From assembly GCA_023245475.1 (NCBI GenBank), contig JAHFKF010000064.1:1-7603 (forward strand): a DNA stretch of 7,603 bases, given 5' to 3'. The stretch's first letter is position 1. Each line of letters starts with the position of its first letter. Origin of the DNA: Candidatus Levyibacteriota bacterium (lineage in GTDB: Bacteria > Patescibacteriota > Microgenomatia > Levybacterales > UBA12049). A program made the translations under genes and the position numbers. Positions 4,483-7,603 of the stretch are shown one piece after another. The notes under the pieces were generated by a model, which was given only the letters and a program-made list of their open reading frames with translations, was not told the DNA's origin and did not search any database.

Positions 4483-7400
4483 TTATACTTCTGCAGCTTG
4501 ACTCTCTACTTGTTGTACTTCTTCGGCAATAACAGCTGGAATTTCTTCTTTGACGGCCTCAACTTCAGGCATTCCTGAGACAGAGATAAGTCGTCCAATA
4601 ATAACATTTTCTTTAAGACCAAACAGTTTGTCTTCTCGACCTTCAAGAGCAGCTTCAGTCAAGACTTTGGTTGTTTCCTGGAAGGAAGCAGCTGAGAGCC
4701 ATGAGTCTGAGAACAAAGCAGCTTTGGTTACACCAAGGACAACTTGTCGACCTGTTGCTGGTTCTCCACCTTCTGAAAGTACTTCTGCATTGATTTCTTC
4801 AAATCGGGCTTTGGTTACAAAGTCACCTGGGATGAGAGATGTGTCTCCAACTGTTTCAACAATGATCTTGTCAGACATCTTTCGGATTGTCACTTCAAAG
4901 TGCTTGTCGTTAATACCAATACCTTGTGATTCATATACTTTCTGCACTTGAGTGATCAAGTATCGTTGTACCATCATGATGCCACCAATCTTCAGTACTT
5001 CTTTTGGATCAAGATCACCCTCTGCGAGCTGTGTTCCAGCAGTGATTTCGTCACCATCTTTGACAGTCAAGGTTGCTGACATTGGAACAAAGTATTCTTG
5101 TGATTCGATTGGCTTGATCTTGGTGTTCTTAACAATAATCAAGTGTCCATCTGCTGACGTCTCGATCTTTACTTTACCAGTAATCTCAGATACTGCTGCC
5201 AAGTTCTTTGGTGTTCGCATTTCAAACAGTTCTTCAACACGTGGCAAACCTTGGGTCACGTCGGACATCACGATACCTCCATAGTGCTTAACCTTCATGG
5301 TAAGCTGGGTTCCTGGTTCACCGATACTTTGTGCAGCGGTCACACCAACTGGGACACCAAGCTCAATTCGCTTCTTAGTTGCAAAATCCCAACCGTAACA
5401 TGATGCACAGATACCGTATGCAAGCTTACAGGTAAGCGGGGATCGGACAACAACTTCCATGATTTCGTGTTCATCAAGATGCTTACCAACTTCTTCGTTT
5501 AATTCTTCTCCTGCTTTAAAGATAACCTTCTTGGTTTTCTTTGAAACAACATTTGAAGCAACAACACGACCCATAATTCTGTCACCAAACGAAGCTGTTC
5601 TGTCTTTCTCACCACGAACAATGGTAATACCATCTGGTGTACCACAATCTTCTTCTCGGATGATGACTTCGTGAGCAACGTCGACGAGACGTCGTGTAAG
5701 GTAACCTGCGTTAGCTGTTTTAAGAGCTGAGTCGGTCAAACCTTTTCGTGAACCTCGAGCTGAGTTTACGTATTCAAAGATTGAAAGACCTTCTCTAAAG
5801 TTAGATTTAACTGGAAGTTCAACAATCTTACCAAGCGGGTCAACGATAAGACCTCGGATAGCAGACAACTGCTTCAACTGTTCAAGACCTGCACGTGATC
5901 CTCCTGAATCAATACTGATTTTAATTGGATTGCCTGCGTCAAGTGCTTTCCAGGTTTTGTCTCCTACTGCATCAGTCGCTTTCATCCAAACTTCGTTTGA
6001 GAGTCTCTTCTTTTCTGAAAGAGTGATAAGACCATTCTGATAGTCTTCATCAATCTTAGCAACTTTTCCTTCTGCTTCAACAACCATTATTTGCTTTTCT
6101 GGAAGAATAATGTTGTCAAACATGGAGACAGACACACCTGAAATTGTTGCTCCATGGAAACCAAGCTTTTTGATTCGGTCAATAAGAGCTGCAACTTCGT
6201 CAGATGGGTAAAGCTTCATTGCACGAACAATAAGTTTCTTAATACCTCCAGCATTAACACTCTCGTTGACATATCCATATGTTTCAGGGAGTAATTCGTT
6301 GAACTTAAGTCTACCAACACTGGTTTCAATAACTTCAGGTGCTTTATCAATGGCTGTTCGAACACGAACTTGAATAGGCTGTCTCATGCGAACCTTACCT
6401 AAGTCGTAAGCAAGAAGAGCTGAATTGGTGTCATTGAAATCAAGTTGTTCCTCAACTGGCTTTCTGAGTGTTTCATCAAGCGTTGTTAAGAAGTAAGAAC
6501 CAAGTGCCATTTCCTTGTTTGGAAGGGTAATAGGATCACCGTTGGCTGGCTTAAGCAAGTTGTGATTTGGAAGCATCAGTTGTGCTGCTTCTTCTTGAGC
6601 CATCTTAGACAATGGAATATGAACAGCCATTTGGTCACCGTCAAAGTCAGCGTTGTAACCAGCACAGACACATGGGTGGAGTTGGATAGCTGCGCCTTCG
6701 ATAAGGACTGGGAAGAAAGCTTGAATACCGAGCTTGTGCAATGTTGGAGCACGGTTTAACAGCACTGGGTGGTTCTTGGTAATCTCTTCAAGGATGTCAA
6801 AGACTTCTGGTGGTCTCTTTTCGATATATCGCTTTGCTGATTTAATGTTGGTAGCAAGACCTCGAACGATAACTTCTCGAAGGATAAATGGTTTAAACAT
6901 TTCAAGTGCCATTTCTTTTGGAAGTCCACATTGATCAAGTCTAAGATCAGGACCAACAACAATAACACTTCGTCCTGAATAGTCAACACGCTTACCAAGA
7001 AGGTTTTGTCGGAAACGACCTTGCTTTCCTCGAAGCATGTCTGAAAGTGATCGAAGTTGTGTTGCGGTTGTTTGTGAGCTTCGTTGTGATGAATCAATAA
7101 GTGCATCAACTGACTCCTGAAGCATTCTCTTTTCGTTTCGAAGAATAATCTCTGGAGCACCAAGCGCAAGAAGATGCTTCAAACGATTGTTTCGGTTGAT
7201 CACACGTCGGTACAAATCATTAAGGTCAGAAGTTGCAAATCGTCCACCTGAAAGCTGAACCATAGGTCTAAGATCTGGTGGGATAACAGGAAGTACTGTT
7301 AACACCATTGCACTTGGTGGAACATCTGCTTTACGCATGTTTTCAATAAGTCTCAGTCTCTTGACGAGTTTAAGATAACGCTGTCCTGAAGTCTTCTCAG

Positions 7401-7603
7401 CTTCTGTTCGCAGTTGCGCGATGAGTTCTGATAATTCAAGATTTTCAACAACTTCAAGAAGTGCTTCTGAACCAGTCTTGATGGTGAAGAACATAGGGAT
7501 ATCATATTCCATGAGTTTGAAGTATTCATCTTCTGACAAAACACTACCTACTCGAAGACTCTTCAAAAGCTTGGTGAAAGTATCTGAAATCTCATCAAGT
7601 TTC
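4483..7603 (-). CDS. rpoC: DNA-directed RNA polymerase subunit beta', lacking N-terminus (outside window)
   Basis: Beta' forms half of the RNA polymerase active-site cleft. The frame is open to the window edge (the first residues read KLDEISDTFTKLL), so the TTG at 7566 is internal and not a start. 1039 residues are visible. By alignment to E. coli about 140 N-terminal residues, including the first zinc ribbon, are missing. Numbering from that TTG, the blocks are VLPVIPPDLRP and GGRFATSDLNDLYRRVINRN (about 91-126), GKQGRFRQNLLGKRVDYSGR (180-199), the catalytic magnesium motif NADFDGD (305-311), the second zinc site Cys641, Cys713, Cys720 and Cys723, and the bridge helix/trigger loop GVTAAQSIGEPGTQLTMKVK continuing HYGG (741-764). 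The large SI3 insertion of E. coli is absent from the trigger loop. The C-terminus ends with a glutamate/valine/alanine-rich tail (about 1001-1027) after the usual last domain. The trigger loop reads TMKVKHYGG where most bacteria have TMRTFHxGG. rpsL follows on the same strand. Confidence 0.98.
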   Translation of the reverse strand, partial: KLDEISDTFTKLLKSLRVGSVLSEDEYFKLMEYDIPMFFTIKTGSEALLEVVENLELSELIAQLRTEAEKTSGQRYLKLVKRLRLIENMRKADVPPSAMVLTVLPVIPPDLRPMVQLSGGRFATSDLNDLYRRVINRNNRLKHLLALGAPEIILRNEKRMLQESVDALIDSSQRSSQTTATQLRSLSDMLRGKQGRFRQNLLGKRVDYSGRSVIVVGPDLRLDQCGLPKEMALEMFKPFILREVIVRGLATNIKSAKRYIEKRPPEVFDILEEITKNHPVLLNRAPTLHKLGIQAFFPVLIEGAAIQLHPCVCAGYNADFDGDQMAVHIPLSKMAQEEAAQLMLPNHNLLKPANGDPITLPNKEMALGSYFLTTLDETLRKPVEEQLDFNDTNSALLAYDLGKVRMRQPIQVRVRTAIDKAPEVIETSVGRLKFNELLPETYGYVNESVNAGGIKKLIVRAMKLYPSDEVAALIDRIKKLGFHGATISGVSVSMFDNIILPEKQIMVVEAEGKVAKIDEDYQNGLITLSEKKRLSNEVWMKATDAVGDKTWKALDAGNPIKISIDSGGSRAGLEQLKQLSAIRGLIVDPLGKIVELPVKSNFREGLSIFEYVNSARGSRKGLTDSALKTANAGYLTRRLVDVAHEVIIREEDCGTPDGITIVRGEKDRTASFGDRIMGRVVASNVVSKKTKKVIFKAGEELNEEVGKHLDEHEIMEVVVRSPLTCKLAYGICASCYGWDFATKKRIELGVPVGVTAAQSIGEPGTQLTMKVKHYGGIVMSDVTQGLPRVEELFEMRTPKNLAAVSEITGKVKIETSADGHLIIVKNTKIKPIESQEYFVPMSATLTVKDGDEITAGTQLAEGDLDPKEVLKIGGIMMVQRYLITQVQKVYESQGIGINDKHFEVTIRKMSDKIIVETVGDTSLIPGDFVTKARFEEINAEVLSEGGEPATGRQVVLGVTKAALFSDSWLSAASFQETTKVLTEAALEGREDKLFGLKENVIIGRLISVSGMPEVEAVKEEIPAVIAEEVQQVESQAAEV

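Noticed and set aside
4150..4578. 142-codon plus-strand open frame with a hydrophobic C-terminal half across the rpoC-rpsL junction
   Set aside because: It is antisense to confirmed rpsL and rpoC coding sequence, has no family resemblance, and its hydrophobicity follows from the complementary strand.
4483..7566. TTG at 7566 as the start of rpoC
   Set aside because: The frame stays open to the window edge with beta'-like sequence upstream, and the N-terminal zinc ribbon is still missing, so the true start is outside.
1..7603. CRISPR arrays, tRNA/rRNA genes, insertion sequences, attachment sites
   Set aside because: No spaced repeat series, cloverleaf-like sequence, transposase or integrase frame, or terminal inverted repeats around the cassette were seen.

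Overview
The window is protein-coding bacterial chromosome from a lineage I cannot name with certainty. The best guess is a Patescibacteria/CPR (Parcubacteria-like) genome. The reasons are divergent but complete-looking housekeeping proteins, extended -10 promoters placed almost on top of start codons, few Shine-Dalgarno sequences, and a str operon that stops after rpsG with no fusA or tuf. The guess rests on remembered family features, not on a search.

Layout. Positions 1-1038 (+) carry the C-terminal 345 residues of the ribosomal GTPase LepA (EF4). Everything after it is on the minus strand. In transcription order from the right, these are rpoC (N-terminus outside the window, ends at 4483), rpsL (4367-3942), rpsG (3862-3389), a small RBBP9/YdeN-type serine hydrolase (3317-2766), and a two-gene cassette (2668-1808 and 1830-1051) that converges on lepA. 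No gap exceeds 115 bp, and no RNA gene, CRISPR array, transposase or convincing intrinsic terminator is visible.

How it works together. rpoC-rpsL-rpsG is the usual transcription/translation block (RNA polymerase beta', S12, S7), with an extra promoter just before rpsL. The hydrolase appears to have its own promoter, part of which lies in a short palindromic repeat of a widely dispersed type.

The cassette is the most interesting part. Its first gene encodes a protein with two predicted winged-helix domains. The second, overlapping by 23 bp, encodes a HEPN-like protein with an R-x6-H motif and a C-terminal winged helix. The cassette has a promoter whose -35 is overlapped by two perfect 9-bp direct repeats spaced 11 bp, which looks like an operator. 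It uses ATA for isoleucine far more often (about 17 of 40 by hand count) than lepA, the hydrolase, rpsL and rpsG (about 3 of 41). This suggests an acquired module, possibly a defence or toxin-antitoxin-like system, but its function is not shown by the sequence.

Three promoters (before the cassette, the hydrolase and rpsL) share a TGnTATAAT-type extended -10 located 6-11 bp before the ATG. This predicts 5' leaders of about 0-5 nt. The only good Shine-Dalgarno sequence seen precedes the overlapping second gene of the cassette.
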